Positions 36,963 through 46,065 are shown, counted from the stretch's first letter. The stretch is DNA of 64,000 nucleotides from Pelagadaptatus sp034112445 (GCA_034112445.1 JAWUVI010000014.1:372001-436000), one strand, 5' to 3'. Translations and numbers: made by a program. The notes: generated by a model from the sequence alone, not told the origin.

Positions 36963-37892
36963 TCAAAGGCTACTGTCGAGCTCTGGAATAGCGTCAAACA
37001 AATCTGCTACAAGTCCATAGTCAGCAACCTGGAAGATCGGAGCTTCTTCGTCTTTGTTGATCGCAACAATAACTTTACTGTCTTTCATGCCCGCCAAATG
37101 CTGAATCGCACCTGAGATACCAACGGCTACATAAAGATCTGGAGCTACAATTTTACCAGTTTGACCAACTTGCATATCATTTGGAACAAAACCAGCATCA
37201 ACGGCAGCGCGTGATGCGCCAACAGCCGCGCCAAGTTTATCGGCAACACTGTAGAGCATCTCAAAGTTGTCGCCATTTTGCATGCCTCGACCACCTGAAA
37301 TAACGATTTTAGCCGCTGTTAGCTCTGGTCTATCACTCTTAGCAAGCTCTTCACTAACGAAAGATGAAATGCCAGCATCAGTAGACAACGATGAATCTTC
37401 AACAGTAGCTGATCCTCCATCTGCAGGAACAGGGTCAAAAGCCGTACCGCGAACAGTAATAACTTTAATGGCGTCCGAGCTTTGTACCGTAGCAATTACG
37501 TTACCAGCATAAATGGGACGTTTAAAGGTATCTGCAGCTTCAACAGAAACAATTTCTGATATGGCTTGCACGTCTAATAATGCAGCCGCACGTGGTGCAA
37601 TATTCTTACCGTTTGACGTTGCTGGAGCTAAGATGTGGGTGTAATTTTTTCCCAATTCAGCAACTAACAAGGCAACATTTTCAGCCAATTGATTGGCGTA
37701 AGCTGAATTATCGGCATTAATAACCTTGGCTACACCACTGACGGCAGCAGCAGCTTGGACAGCGCCAGAGCAATCACTACCTGCAACTAATACATCGATG
37801 TCGCCACCAATAGCTTTGGCTGCAGCAATTGTATTTAAAGTTGCGCCTTTAAGACTGGCATTATCGTGTTCAGCTATAACTAAAATACTCAT
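36963..37892 (-). CDS. etfA: Electron transfer flavoprotein, alpha subunit
   Basis: A 309-residue FAD-binding subunit of ETF, which accepts electrons from acyl-CoA and other dehydrogenases and passes them to ETF-ubiquinone oxidoreductase. The C-terminal FAD domain shows GGRGMQNGDNFEM, GASRAAVDAGFVPNDMQVGQ and GISGAIQHLAGMKDSK. It starts within the etfB end (4-bp overlap) and is followed by a strong terminator. The gene for its acceptor oxidoreductase is divergently encoded next to etfB. Confidence 0.96.
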   Translation of the reverse strand: MSILVIAEHDNASLKGATLNTIAAAKAIGGDIDVLVAGSDCSGAVQAAAAVSGVAKVINADNSAYANQLAENVALLVAELGKNYTHILAPATSNGKNIAPRAAALLDVQAISEIVSVEAADTFKRPIYAGNVIATVQSSDAIKVITVRGTAFDPVPADGGSATVEDSSLSTDAGISSFVSEELAKSDRPELTAAKIVISGGRGMQNGDNFEMLYSVADKLGAAVGASRAAVDAGFVPNDMQVGQTGKIVAPDLYVAVGISGAIQHLAGMKDSKVIVAINKDEEAPIFQVADYGLVADLFDAIPELDSSL

Positions 37893-38641
37893 GAAATCAC
37901 CTTCGCCTCATTTTTCAATTTATCGACTAATTCAGCTACATCCGCTACCTTAATACCTGCTTGACGTTCAGCTGGTGGCTCAACCTTTAAGGTTTGAACT
38001 CTTGGTGCAGCATCAACGCCTAAATCTTCAGGTGAAGTTGTTTCTAAAGGCTTTTTCTTAGCTTTCATTATATTAGGCAAAGAAGCGTAACGTGGCTCGT
38101 TCAAGCGCAGGTCAGTCGTTACGATAGCAGGTAAAGTTAGCGCAACAGTTTGTGCGCCACCGTCAACTTCGCGGGTTACATTAACCTTTCCGTCAGCCAC
38201 GGTGACTTCAGAAGCAAATGTACCTTGTGGCATACCAGTTAATGCTCCTAACATTTGCCCAGTTTGATTGTTGTCAGCATCAATTGATTGTTTACCCATA
38301 ATGATTAAGTCAGGGGTTTCTTTATCAATAATTGCTTTAAGGCATTTTGCAACAGCAAGAGGCTGTAGCTCTACATCTGTTTCAACCAAAATGCCACGAT
38401 CTGCACCAAGTGCCATAGCAGTACGGATCTGCTCTTGAGCCTGCTTAGGGCCCATAGACACGGCGATAATTTCAGTTGCCACACCCTTTTCTTTTAATCT
38501 AACCGCTTCTTCTACTGCGATTTCACAAAAAGGGTTTATGGACATCTTGGCGTTGGCTATATCAACGTCGGTTCCGTCTGATTTCGGACGAACCTTCACG
38601 TTGTAGTCAACTACACGTTTAACTGCAACAAGAATTTTCAT
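37889..38641 (-). CDS. etfB: Electron transfer flavoprotein, beta subunit
   Basis: A 250-residue ETF beta subunit with AMP site. Diagnostic segments are MKILVAVKRVVDYNVKVRPK, NPFCEIAVEEAVRLKEKG, GKQSIDADNNQTGQMLG and the recognition-loop region RLNEPRYASLPNIMKAKKKP. First gene of etfBA. Its leader carries a 9-bp inverted repeat 31 bp upstream of the ATG. It works with fadBA (this window) in beta-oxidation. Confidence 0.96.
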   Translation of the reverse strand: MKILVAVKRVVDYNVKVRPKSDGTDVDIANAKMSINPFCEIAVEEAVRLKEKGVATEIIAVSMGPKQAQEQIRTAMALGADRGILVETDVELQPLAVAKCLKAIIDKETPDLIIMGKQSIDADNNQTGQMLGALTGMPQGTFASEVTVADGKVNVTREVDGGAQTVALTLPAIVTTDLRLNEPRYASLPNIMKAKKKPLETTSPEDLGVDAAPRVQTLKVEPPAERQAGIKVADVAELVDKLKNEAKVIS

Positions 38642-38672
38642 GGGGTTTCCATCTGATTATCTGATTGGGTAT

Positions 38673-38692
38673 AAAGCGAATAGATTCGCTTT
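38673..38692. promoter_or_regulatory. Inverted repeat in the etfB leader
   Basis: A perfect 9-bp inverted repeat AAAGCGAAT-AG-ATTCGCTTT, 31 bp ahead of the etfB ATG. It could be an operator or an RNA hairpin in the 5' leader. The 405-bp divergent gap between etfB and the ETF oxidoreductase otherwise holds the promoter and palindrome listed next, and no gene. Confidence 0.45.
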
Positions 38693-38946
38693 TCTCGTTT
38701 TTGCGGCCTGTAGCCCATTGATACTAGGTCAATATTAATGGCCGTACCACTCAATTCTGAGCGGCAGTATGTTGAACTCTTCCTTAACTAAAATCAATAG
38801 TACTCAATAAATTCAATTACGGCAGTACATGTGAAGGCTATAAGTTAGAGTTAATTTTGATCGGTATGTATATAAATTCCACTGAGTGGGCGTTTTGACC
38901 ACTTTATTGGAGGAAAATACTATTGTTGATTAATTTTCTAGCACGA

Positions 38947-38979
38947 TATAATTAATACAATTATTCTGTATGTACAGAA
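38947..38979 (+). promoter_or_regulatory. Promoter and palindromic operator of the ETF oxidoreductase gene
   Basis: A perfect -10 TATAAT (38947-38952), with TTGTTG 18 bp before it as a possible -35, is followed by a perfect palindrome TTCTGTA-TG-TACAGAA at 38964-38979. The palindrome begins about five bases after the expected transcription start, a classic repressor position. It is not a LexA box because the half-site spacing differs. The regulator is unknown. Confidence 0.55.
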
Positions 38980-39046
38980 GACTATTTTTGCCATACTAAG
39001 AAACATCTAAACTTATTTAAAAATCAGTCAGTTAGGAGATACGCCC

Positions 39047-40687
39047 GTGGAACGTGAATATATGGAATACGATGTTGTCATCGTTGGAGCTGGACCTTCT
39101 GGTCTGGCCGCTGCTTGCCGTATTCGTCAACTTAATGAAGATCTGAGCGTTTGTGTGGTTGAGAAAGGCTCTGAGGTTGGTGCCCATATTTTATCCGGAG
39201 CAGTATTCGAACCCGCAGCACTGACTGAGCTATTTCCAGACTGGAAGGAAAGAGGCGCGCCACTGAATACCGAGGTTAAAGGTGACGACATATACTATTT
39301 AACCAATAGTGAAGGCTCGCAAAAAGTACCTAGTCTATTCGTTCCCAAAACCATGCATAACGAAGGCAACTACATTATCAGCCTAGGCAACTTATGTCGT
39401 TGGTTAGGTGAGCAAGCTGAAGCTCTTGGTGTTGAGATCTTCCCTGGCTTTGCTGCATCCGAGGTTGTTTATAACAACGATGGAAGCGTTAAAGGTATTG
39501 CGACGGGTGATATGGGAATAGGCATGAACGGGGAACACAAAGATTCCTATATGGCTGGCATGGAGTTGCACGGCAAGTACACATTGTTTGCTGAGGGTTG
39601 TCGAGGCCACTTGGGTAAGCAAATTATTGCTAAATACAAATTAGATGAAGGTAAAGATCCTCAGCATTACGGTATCGGCATTAAAGAGCTATGGAAAATC
39701 CCAGCTGAACAACACCAGGAAGGTCTTGTTGTCCACACGGCTGGCTGGCCTTTGTCTGAGAATGGTGCTGCAGGCGGAAGCTTTCTTTATCACATTGAAA
39801 ACAACCAAGTTGTTTGCGGTTTAATTACAGACCTGTCCTATAAGAACACCAACCTAAGCCCTTTTGATGAATTTCAGCGTTATAAGCACCACCCAGTCGT
39901 TAAGCAATATTTAGATGGCGGGGATCGTATTTCATATGGTGCCAGAGCCATTACTAAAGGCGGTATTCAATCACAACCTAAAATGCACTTTCCTGGTGGA
40001 TTATTGATTGGTGATGACGCTGGAACACTGAACTTTGCAAAAATCAAAGGCAGTCACACCGCCATGAAATCTGGAATGGTTGCTGCTGAAAGTGTTGTGA
40101 AAGCGATAGCAGATGGCCAGGCCAATAATGACTTAACTAGCTTTGCTACGGCTTATCAGGAATCTTGGGCCTATAAAGAGCTTTATGCGCAACGTAATTT
40201 TGGCCCTGCCCAGCATAAATGGGGTAATTTAATAGGTTCAGCTTACGCCTTTATCGATATCAACTTGTTTAACGGTAATTTACCTTGGACATTATCTGAT
40301 CCTGAATCTGATCATAGCCAATTACTTCCTTCAACTGAATGCGCAGCTATTAGCTATCCAAAACCAGACGGTAAACTGAGCTTTGATAAATTGTCATCTG
40401 TATTTTTATCGAGCACTAACCACGAAGAAGATCAGCCTTGCCATTTAACTTTGAAAGATGCTGACATCCCTATTAAGCAAAATTTAGCTATTTATGATGA
40501 GCCAGCACAACGTTATTGCCCTGCCGGTGTTTATGAGATTATTGAGAATGAGGAAGGCGCTAGCCGCTTACAAATAAACGCACAAAATTGTGTGCACTGT
40601 AAGACCTGTGACATCAAAGATCCAAGCCAAAATATCACCTGGGTAACACCTGAAGGAACGGGAGGGCCAACCTATCCCAACATGTAG
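39047..40687 (+). CDS. Electron transfer flavoprotein-ubiquinone oxidoreductase
   Basis: A 546-residue inner-membrane flavo-iron-sulfur protein that moves electrons from reduced ETF to ubiquinone. FAD fold VIVGAGPSGLAAACRI, quinone/FAD region GLLIGDDAGTLNFAKIKGSH, and C-terminal 4Fe-4S site CPAGVYE ... NCVHCKTCDIKDPSQN. GGAG precedes the GTG start at 39047; an ATG five codons later is the alternative. Divergent from etfBA, its electron donor. A short hairpin (40701-40716) and a strong terminator follow. Confidence 0.95.
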   Translation: MEREYMEYDVVIVGAGPSGLAAACRIRQLNEDLSVCVVEKGSEVGAHILSGAVFEPAALTELFPDWKERGAPLNTEVKGDDIYYLTNSEGSQKVPSLFVPKTMHNEGNYIISLGNLCRWLGEQAEALGVEIFPGFAASEVVYNNDGSVKGIATGDMGIGMNGEHKDSYMAGMELHGKYTLFAEGCRGHLGKQIIAKYKLDEGKDPQHYGIGIKELWKIPAEQHQEGLVVHTAGWPLSENGAAGGSFLYHIENNQVVCGLITDLSYKNTNLSPFDEFQRYKHHPVVKQYLDGGDRISYGARAITKGGIQSQPKMHFPGGLLIGDDAGTLNFAKIKGSHTAMKSGMVAAESVVKAIADGQANNDLTSFATAYQESWAYKELYAQRNFGPAQHKWGNLIGSAYAFIDINLFNGNLPWTLSDPESDHSQLLPSTECAAISYPKPDGKLSFDKLSSVFLSSTNHEEDQPCHLTLKDADIPIKQNLAIYDEPAQRYCPAGVYEIIENEEGASRLQINAQNCVHCKTCDIKDPSQNITWVTPEGTGGPTYPNM

Positions 40688-40758
40688 GAAAGTATAAAAA
40701 CCTGTTATTTAACAGGGGGTTAATGGCGAAAGTTAAAGTGCTTAAAGTGATGCTTTAA

Positions 40759-40793
40759 CATGAAAAAAGAGGCTCTAAGCCTCTTTTTTCATG
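40759..40793. terminator. Bidirectional intrinsic terminator
   Basis: A perfect 16-bp stem with a 3-nt loop; the arms are CATGAAAAAAGAGGCT and its complement, with A- and T-runs making it functional on both strands. It separates the converging ETF oxidoreductase and DUF1285 genes. Confidence 0.92.
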
Positions 40794-40808
40794 TTTGGAG
40801 AATGCTCG

Positions 40809-41375
40809 TTAAATGACGCCAAGGTCAAATTGAGAACCGTAACTTTCAATGAACAATGTTTCTGCAATTAAGCCTGTAGCATCATTAGTAATGGGTATGA
40901 TTTTAGCCAGTTCAACCAATTGATAAAACACATTACGGCTAATAAGTGCATTTAGGTTGCGCTGAACTTTAATCAGAGGCAAGGGCTGACCTTGAGCATC
41001 AGACTCCACCCAAAGTGGATGGTCTTTATCAACGGCAATAGCGTTATCCACATTCGTGGTCATCACCAAACCATTTGCGTTTTGCTTAACGCTTTTAATG
41101 AAGAAAGGCGTTACATCGACTTGAATGCGCCACTTTTCGACTGGCGTGACAAGAAAATACTCGCCACCTTCTTTTTTAATTATGCTGGAAAATAATTTAA
41201 CTAACGATTTACGTGTAAACTCCGTGCCCTCATGAAACCAACGCCCCTCCCTATCAATTCGAATATCAATGTCACCACTCAAATCAGGTGACCAAAGTTC
41301 GACGGGCGGAAGTGAATCCTCAAAATTACTTTGATCTAATTTAAGCTCTGCAAGCAATCCATCAATAGTATTCAC
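40809..41375 (-). CDS. DUF1285 protein
   Basis: A 188-residue protein of the DUF1285 family, recognised by PPVELWSPDLSGDIDIRI, DREGRWFHEGTEFTRKSLVK and GGEYFLVTPVEKWRIQVDV. No signal peptide or membrane segment. Biochemical role unknown. It follows the lipoprotein gene by 11 bp on the same strand, so the two are probably co-transcribed. Confidence 0.85.
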   Translation of the reverse strand: MNTIDGLLAELKLDQSNFEDSLPPVELWSPDLSGDIDIRIDREGRWFHEGTEFTRKSLVKLFSSIIKKEGGEYFLVTPVEKWRIQVDVTPFFIKSVKQNANGLVMTTNVDNAIAVDKDHPLWVESDAQGQPLPLIKVQRNLNALISRNVFYQLVELAKIIPITNDATGLIAETLFIESYGSQFDLGVI

Positions 41376-41386
41376 GCATAGTCTCT

Positions 41387-42007
41387 TTAATTAACCTTCT
41401 GAGAAACAAGGCTTTCAGAGTAGACCTTAAATGCCCCATCAAAAAGGCTTGCGGGTGTAGAACGAGCAATTGACAATAAACCACTACTGGCTTGAACTTG
41501 GGTTACATCTACAATTTTGGATGCTTGAACATCATATAATTTCAGCAAAACGCCGAAACGATCAAAACCTAACTGAGTATAATCTTCAAAATCCTCATCC
41601 AGTTCAATTAAACTGCTAATTTTGTTTTTATAGACAGCTAGCTGTGGATAAACCACATAATCAATACCATGCACTCTAGCGTCTTCTAAAGCTTGGTTAA
41701 TGCTTCTTTCCTGCTCGCTTTGCCGAACAGTTACAAAAGATTGATTTAACGCCAACGAAAGCTCTTCTTTTAAGCGTCGACGCAATGCAATGGACCACCT
41801 ATCTTTTGGGAGGGGGACGTATAAACTTACGGTTCTTGGTAAGACCCACTGCCGTGTTGTTATCAGGGTGGAATCACTGATCATATTGGCTTCTTGAAGC
41901 CCTGATTTTATAATGTTTTTTGTGTATTGCGGTGTACAGCCGACAATAAGCGATACAACAAATACGAAAAATAGGTGCTTTGCAGGTAAACTAATTTGTT
42001 TTTTCAT
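41387..42007 (-). CDS. Outer-membrane-type lipoprotein, DUF4823-like
   Basis: A 206-residue lipoprotein. The signal peptide ends in the lipobox LIVGC with Cys24 as lipid site; Thr at +2 favours the outer membrane. The mature part has STLITTRQWVLPRTVSLYVP, then RRLKEELSLALNQSF and a YVVYPQLAVYKN strand, a layout like DUF4823 lipoproteins. The family assignment is from memory of the pattern and is only moderately sure. It lies between the TetR gene and DUF1285. Confidence 0.7.
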   Translation of the reverse strand: MKKQISLPAKHLFFVFVVSLIVGCTPQYTKNIIKSGLQEANMISDSTLITTRQWVLPRTVSLYVPLPKDRWSIALRRRLKEELSLALNQSFVTVRQSEQERSINQALEDARVHGIDYVVYPQLAVYKNKISSLIELDEDFEDYTQLGFDRFGVLLKLYDVQASKIVDVTQVQASSGLLSIARSTPASLFDGAFKVYSESLVSQKVN

Positions 42008-42103
42008 ATTTAAGCCGTAGATGAAAGTTACTTTACAGAAAGCTTATGAACTTAATAATATATCGGCTATTGAGCGTTTATTATTAGAGTTAAATAATAC
42101 AGC

Positions 42104-42736
42104 TTATTTTTTTGTTGATGGATCCAGACCCATTCGTACACCGGCCTCCATAATGAACTCCATTAAGCCATCCATATCATCAACAACACTTTGACAATAA
42201 TGGTTGTGATAAAGCTCTACAGCACCATGAGTAAGAGCCCAATAAGCCATGTAATAATAATACGGTGGAGCGTCTTTAAGTCGACCTTCAGCAATTCGCC
42301 GACCAAAAGATGAATTGATCTTTTCAATGGTTTCTTGACGTACTCGTTCTAACTCTGCAAGTTTTTCTTTTTCTTCGCCGTTAGCAAGCATTTTTTCTTC
42401 TAGGCGCTGGAATAAGCGAGCCTTAACAGGGTTCTCCATTCTGCCACTGAAATAAACTCTAGCTGGTGCACTGTAATCACCCTCGTCAGCCAGCTCAATG
42501 GCCTCTTCTAGCTTGCTTTTAAGTGCGCACTCATAGTCAAACATTAAGCGGCAGTAAATCTCAGTTTTTGATGTGAAATGTTTATAAATAGTGCCTTTGC
42601 CTATATCCACCTCAATAGCTATTTGCTCTACGGTAACCTTGTCTTCTCCATGACTCATCAACAAATGCAAAGAGGCGTCTAGAATGTCCTGTTCTCTTTG
42701 TTTGAATTGTTGAATTTTAAGCTTTGCTTTATCCAT
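42104..42736 (-). CDS. TetR-family transcriptional regulator
   Basis: A 210-residue regulator. The N-terminal helix-turn-helix (about 15-60) is standard: ILDASLHLLMSHGEDKVTVE, then EVDIGKGTIYKHFTSKTEIY. The C-terminal ligand domain is helical and not assignable to a ligand. The binding site is unknown. Candidate targets are its own upstream region, the lipoprotein/DUF1285 pair downstream and the palindrome at 42910. Confidence 0.9.
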   Translation of the reverse strand: MDKAKLKIQQFKQREQDILDASLHLLMSHGEDKVTVEQIAIEVDIGKGTIYKHFTSKTEIYCRLMFDYECALKSKLEEAIELADEGDYSAPARVYFSGRMENPVKARLFQRLEEKMLANGEEKEKLAELERVRQETIEKINSSFGRRIAEGRLKDAPPYYYYMAYWALTHGAVELYHNHYCQSVVDDMDGLMEFIMEAGVRMGLDPSTKK

Positions 42737-42909
42737 TTACGATTACCTGAGCATTTGAAGCAGTAGTGAAATTAAATACGACCGATGCAAACATCAGCCG
42801 TTCACAAAAATAGCTGACTGAGCATTCACGAAATATTATAGCTGTCGAACAATAATCGCTTTAAGTATTATTGTCACCCGAAAAAATTAAATTAGCTCTG
42901 CTATTACTC

Positions 42910-42930
42910 ATGAATATCACAGATATTCAT
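42910..42930. promoter_or_regulatory. Perfect palindrome upstream of a small gene
   Basis: Nine-bp arms ATGAATATC / GATATTCAT separated by ACA, in the divergent gap between the TetR gene and the 108-residue protein gene, 61 bp before the latter's ATG. A plausible operator for the adjacent TetR regulator. Confidence 0.5.
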
Positions 42931-42991
42931 TTTGGCAACTATACTGATTGTTCAATCATATAAAAATTTAGATATAACATTCGGAGAAATA

Positions 42992-43318
42992 ATGAGCACT
43001 ACTATAAGCGAAGCAATCAACACGTTAAGCGAACTATTATTGGGCTTAGAGGATGCTTATTGGGAATCATCATCAATAGAAAAAAAGGATCTTTTTTACG
43101 ATCTTATTAGCGCGGTTAATAACGAGCTATCTGAATTGGCGAAGCTCAGCATACAAGACCACTATATGGAATATGAACCTGTCTGCATTGAATTTAGACG
43201 GGCTAAAGCAAAGCTAACAGACCTTAGGAAGTTAATGGATGAATGTGTAGCCAGGTCATCTACTGCGAATAGACTTGAAGAGCTGATTAATGATGTTGTG
43301 CTTTTGTATTCACATTAA
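42992..43318 (+). CDS. Hypothetical protein, all-helical, 108 residues
   Basis: An acidic, probably all-alpha protein that I do not recognise. The frame opens 60 bp earlier, but GGAGA lies 5 nt before the ATG at 42992, and the peptide upstream of it looks non-coding. It has a heptad-like leucine pattern in the first half (INTLSELLLGLEDAYWE, LISAVNNELSELAKL). It stands alone, divergent from the TetR gene and convergent with the pseudouridine synthase. Confidence 0.65.
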   Translation: MSTTISEAINTLSELLLGLEDAYWESSSIEKKDLFYDLISAVNNELSELAKLSIQDHYMEYEPVCIEFRRAKAKLTDLRKLMDECVARSSTANRLEELINDVVLLYSH

Positions 43319-43364
43319 AAAACTATTACGCAAAAAATAGGAGCTGCATTGGCTTAAGCTGATC

Positions 43365-44078
43365 TTAGCCAATGCATGCCATTTCTTGTGGTGTTAGCTC
43401 ACGACTTTCTCCTGGAGCCAAGCTTGGGTCTAGCACCAAGTCCCCAACTGAAAACCTATGCAGTTTAACAACGCGATTTTGAAATTTTCCAAACATACGT
43501 TTAACTTGGTGATATCGCCCTTCTTCTATACCCACTTCGGCCTCATAAGCGCTAAGCACTTTAAGTTTAGCTGGTCGAGTTGTAATATTTTCAAATGGAA
43601 AATAAATGCCTTCACTGAAAACTTTTATATAATCATCTGGATCAATTATTGGCTTCTCTAACGTCACTCGATACCATTTTATAACTCGAGCTTCAGGTTC
43701 ACTTATACGTCGAGACCATTGTCCGTTATTCGTCAGTAACAGCAAGCCTGTTGAATTAAAATCCAACCTGCCCGCTATATGCAATTGGTCTTTATTGTCG
43801 ATATTAATCAGATCAATAACAGTATTATGCTTATCGTCTTTAGTAGCGCTGACGACACCTTGAGGCTTGTTCAAAATAATATACATAGGCGTATTATCCT
43901 GTAATACCTGCTCGTCGAACATTATATGTGAGAACATATCTATGATCTGAGAGGCATCGACGGCTATAGCGCCATTCACAACCACGCGACCGCGTGCCAA
44001 AACTAATTTTATATCCCTAAGACTTATGCCGGTCTGTTGACTGATGAAGCGATCTAGGCGAGCTCGTTTTGAGCGCAT
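43365..44078 (-). CDS. rsuA: Ribosomal small-subunit pseudouridine synthase, RsuA type
   Basis: A 237-residue synthase. An N-terminal S4 RNA-binding domain (about 7-60, RLDRFISQQTGISLRDIKLV) is followed by the catalytic domain with the Asp motif GRLDFNSTGLLLLTN and the EGRYHQVKRMFGKF segment characteristic of RsuA, which modifies 16S rRNA U516. Length fits (E. coli RsuA 231). A related RluB/RluF-type large-subunit enzyme is less likely given the HQVKRMF motif. Confidence 0.85.
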   Translation of the reverse strand: MRSKRARLDRFISQQTGISLRDIKLVLARGRVVVNGAIAVDASQIIDMFSHIMFDEQVLQDNTPMYIILNKPQGVVSATKDDKHNTVIDLINIDNKDQLHIAGRLDFNSTGLLLLTNNGQWSRRISEPEARVIKWYRVTLEKPIIDPDDYIKVFSEGIYFPFENITTRPAKLKVLSAYEAEVGIEEGRYHQVKRMFGKFQNRVVKLHRFSVGDLVLDPSLAPGESRELTPQEMACIG

Positions 44079-44158
44079 AGGCTACCTTAAAATAATTAAA
44101 CTCTTGCATCGGCGTTTGTTATGATTATCACACTTACTCTTCTTCATTGGAATTCCGC

Positions 44159-44896
44159 ATGCTAAAGGCTCTATTTCTCGATATGGACGAAACCTTATGT
44201 GACACTAACAAGGCCAATGAAACAGCAAAGAAACTATTTGGAGCGACGATAGAGTCAATATTTGGCTCTCAGATCAATGGGCAGAATATAGCCAATGATT
44301 ATGTTCGTGGTATTTACAGAGAGTGGACTCCAGAGCAGCAACAGCGATACTTACCGATCATCAAAACACAAAACGAAAGCGCATTTAGAATTCAATTAAT
44401 TTTAGATTTATTGGCTGCTCAAAACATCACTGGCATTACTCACGATGATGCACAACGATTACAGGATCAATTTGATGCCGACAGGCTTAATGCGTTTGAG
44501 TTTTATCCTGGGATTATTGATTTTTTAGCGAGCGCACGTAAATCATTTACTTTAATTGTTATTACTAATGGTCCAGAGTTTTCACAAATTCCTAAGATAG
44601 AGTCTGTAAAGTTAACCGACCATGTAGATCATATAATCATTGGCGGCCAAGAACCTGAGCAAAAACCAGCCATCTCTATTTTTGACAAAGCTCTCAAACT
44701 AGCCAATTGCGAAGCACATGAAGCTATTCATATCGGTGATAGTCTTGCTGCAGATATTGCGGGGGCCAATAAAAGCGGTATTACTTCTGTCTGGATTCAG
44801 CACCAACAACCCCTTGATGCTGAGCTCGGTATCAATCCAACCCATACCTTATTCCATCCGAATGAAATACCTGAGTTGATCGAGTCCCTCTCTTAA
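44159..44896 (+). CDS. HAD-superfamily hydrolase (YjjG/subfamily IA type)
   Basis: A 245-residue phosphatase with motif I FLDMDETLCDT, a helical cap (about 18-95), motif II VITNGPE, the motif III Lys in EPEQKPAIS and motif IV HIGDSLAADIAGANKSG. The ATG at 44159 is taken; a TTG 12 bp earlier is possible. Substrate may be a nucleotide or sugar phosphate but cannot be told. The IS30 element begins 70 bp after its stop. Confidence 0.87.
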   Translation: MLKALFLDMDETLCDTNKANETAKKLFGATIESIFGSQINGQNIANDYVRGIYREWTPEQQQRYLPIIKTQNESAFRIQLILDLLAAQNITGITHDDAQRLQDQFDADRLNAFEFYPGIIDFLASARKSFTLIVITNGPEFSQIPKIESVKLTDHVDHIIIGGQEPEQKPAISIFDKALKLANCEAHEAIHIGDSLAADIAGANKSGITSVWIQHQQPLDAELGINPTHTLFHPNEIPELIESLS

Positions 44897-44966
44897 GTCT
44901 GTCACGGGTTGTTTATCGGTGAGTCTAACGATGTCGATTAAATCAGTTTGTACTATCATAAAGGCA

Positions 44967-46065
44967 CGCGGATTCAAATCCGAAGTGCATCAAAATTTAA
45001 GCCGCAATAGCGGCCATATAATCGCCCATTAATTTACCTGGCGTTTTAAATCCTAAATCTTTTCTTGGTCTAGCATTCAATCTCTTAACTGCATGGTCCA
45101 CTGATGCTTGTGATACTTTCTTGAAGTCAGTGCTTTTCGGAAAGTACTGCCGCAATAAGCCATTGGTGTTTTCATTCAAACCTCGCTCCCAAGAGCTATA
45201 AGGGTGAGCAAAATAAACATCTGCTGACAGCGCTTTGCTGATCTCCTGATGGTACGCAAACTCTTTTCCGTTGTCAGCGGTTATCGTATGGACGAGTTCC
45301 TTATAAGGCTTCAGCAATGCAATGGTCGCGCGAGTAACATCTTTAGCGCTCTTGCTGTTTACTTGTGCTGAAACAGTGTGTTTCGTAACTCGCTCAACGA
45401 TTGTTACTAATGCGCCACTGTGGCCTTTGCCAATAACAGTGTCTATTTCCCAGTCACCAACACGAGATTTTTCATCAACAATACTAGGGCGGTCATCTAT
45501 GCTCACGCGGTTCTTTATCTGGCCTCGCGTTGATTTCCCATTACGGCGTTTATCGTATTTCTTACCCTGTTGACGCAGGTGCTTATAGAGCTCACCACCA
45601 GCGTGCTTATCAGCCCATACGTAAAGGTATATGGATTCATGACTGATGAGCTGTGCTTTTTCATCCAGCAGCCAGCCTGAAATTTGTTCGGGGCTCCATT
45701 CTATCTGAAGCTTTGATTTAATGAGATCTATCATCGCCGCCGTCATTTTTGTTGGCTGTGATGCATCTTTAGCCCGTAAGTTACAAAGGCTCTGAGCTTG
45801 GATCGGTCGATATCCTCTTTTACCTGTATTGCGAGCCAACTCTCTGCTCACCGTCGACTGACTCACCCCAATGCAATCAGCGATAACTCTTTGACTGCAA
45901 TCTATTTTCTTTAGTGCTGAAATCTGGCATCGTTGCTCATAGGCTAACTGTTGGTAATTACTCATCATTGCTTCATCTCTTGCCGGAGAAAAATAATGAG
46001 AGCTTACCTTCAGTTAGCCTCTTCTTCTACCGGAGTGGATGATGCACTTCAGATTTGAATCCGCG
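44967..46065. mobile_element. Complete IS30-family insertion sequence
   Basis: A 1099-bp element bounded by 26-bp inverted repeats at 44967-44992 and 46040-46065 with one mismatch (the shared end starts CGCGGATTCAAATC on the left). It is flanked by a GCA triplet on each side (44964-44966 and 46066-46068), the expected short target duplication. It contains a single intact transposase gene. Near-perfect ends and an intact frame suggest recent arrival. It lies between the HAD gene and a binding-protein gene, directly on the latter's probable start codon. Confidence 0.93.
44997..45968 (-). CDS. IS30-family transposase
   Basis: A 323-residue DDE transposase. The N-terminal helix-turn-helix (about 5-55) shows CSQRVIADCIGVSQSTVSRE. 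The catalytic core has Asp in GDWEIDTVIGKGHSGA, Asp in HTITADNGKEFA, and Glu in SSWERGLNENTNGLLRQYFP, the IS30 hallmark. The frame is complete and spans nearly the whole element, so it is probably active. Confidence 0.96.
   Translation of the reverse strand: MMSNYQQLAYEQRCQISALKKIDCSQRVIADCIGVSQSTVSRELARNTGKRGYRPIQAQSLCNLRAKDASQPTKMTAAMIDLIKSKLQIEWSPEQISGWLLDEKAQLISHESIYLYVWADKHAGGELYKHLRQQGKKYDKRRNGKSTRGQIKNRVSIDDRPSIVDEKSRVGDWEIDTVIGKGHSGALVTIVERVTKHTVSAQVNSKSAKDVTRATIALLKPYKELVHTITADNGKEFAYHQEISKALSADVYFAHPYSSWERGLNENTNGLLRQYFPKSTDFKKVSQASVDHAVKRLNARPRKDLGFKTPGKLMGDYMAAIAA

Noticed and set aside
38720..38760. TTGA...TCAA dyad upstream of etfB resembling an FNR box
   Set aside because: The half-sites are separated by 7 bp instead of 6, which breaks the helical phasing FNR needs.
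38964..38979. Reading the CTGTATGTACAG palindrome as a LexA site
   Set aside because: The LexA box needs CTG and CAG 10 bp apart; here they are 6 apart.
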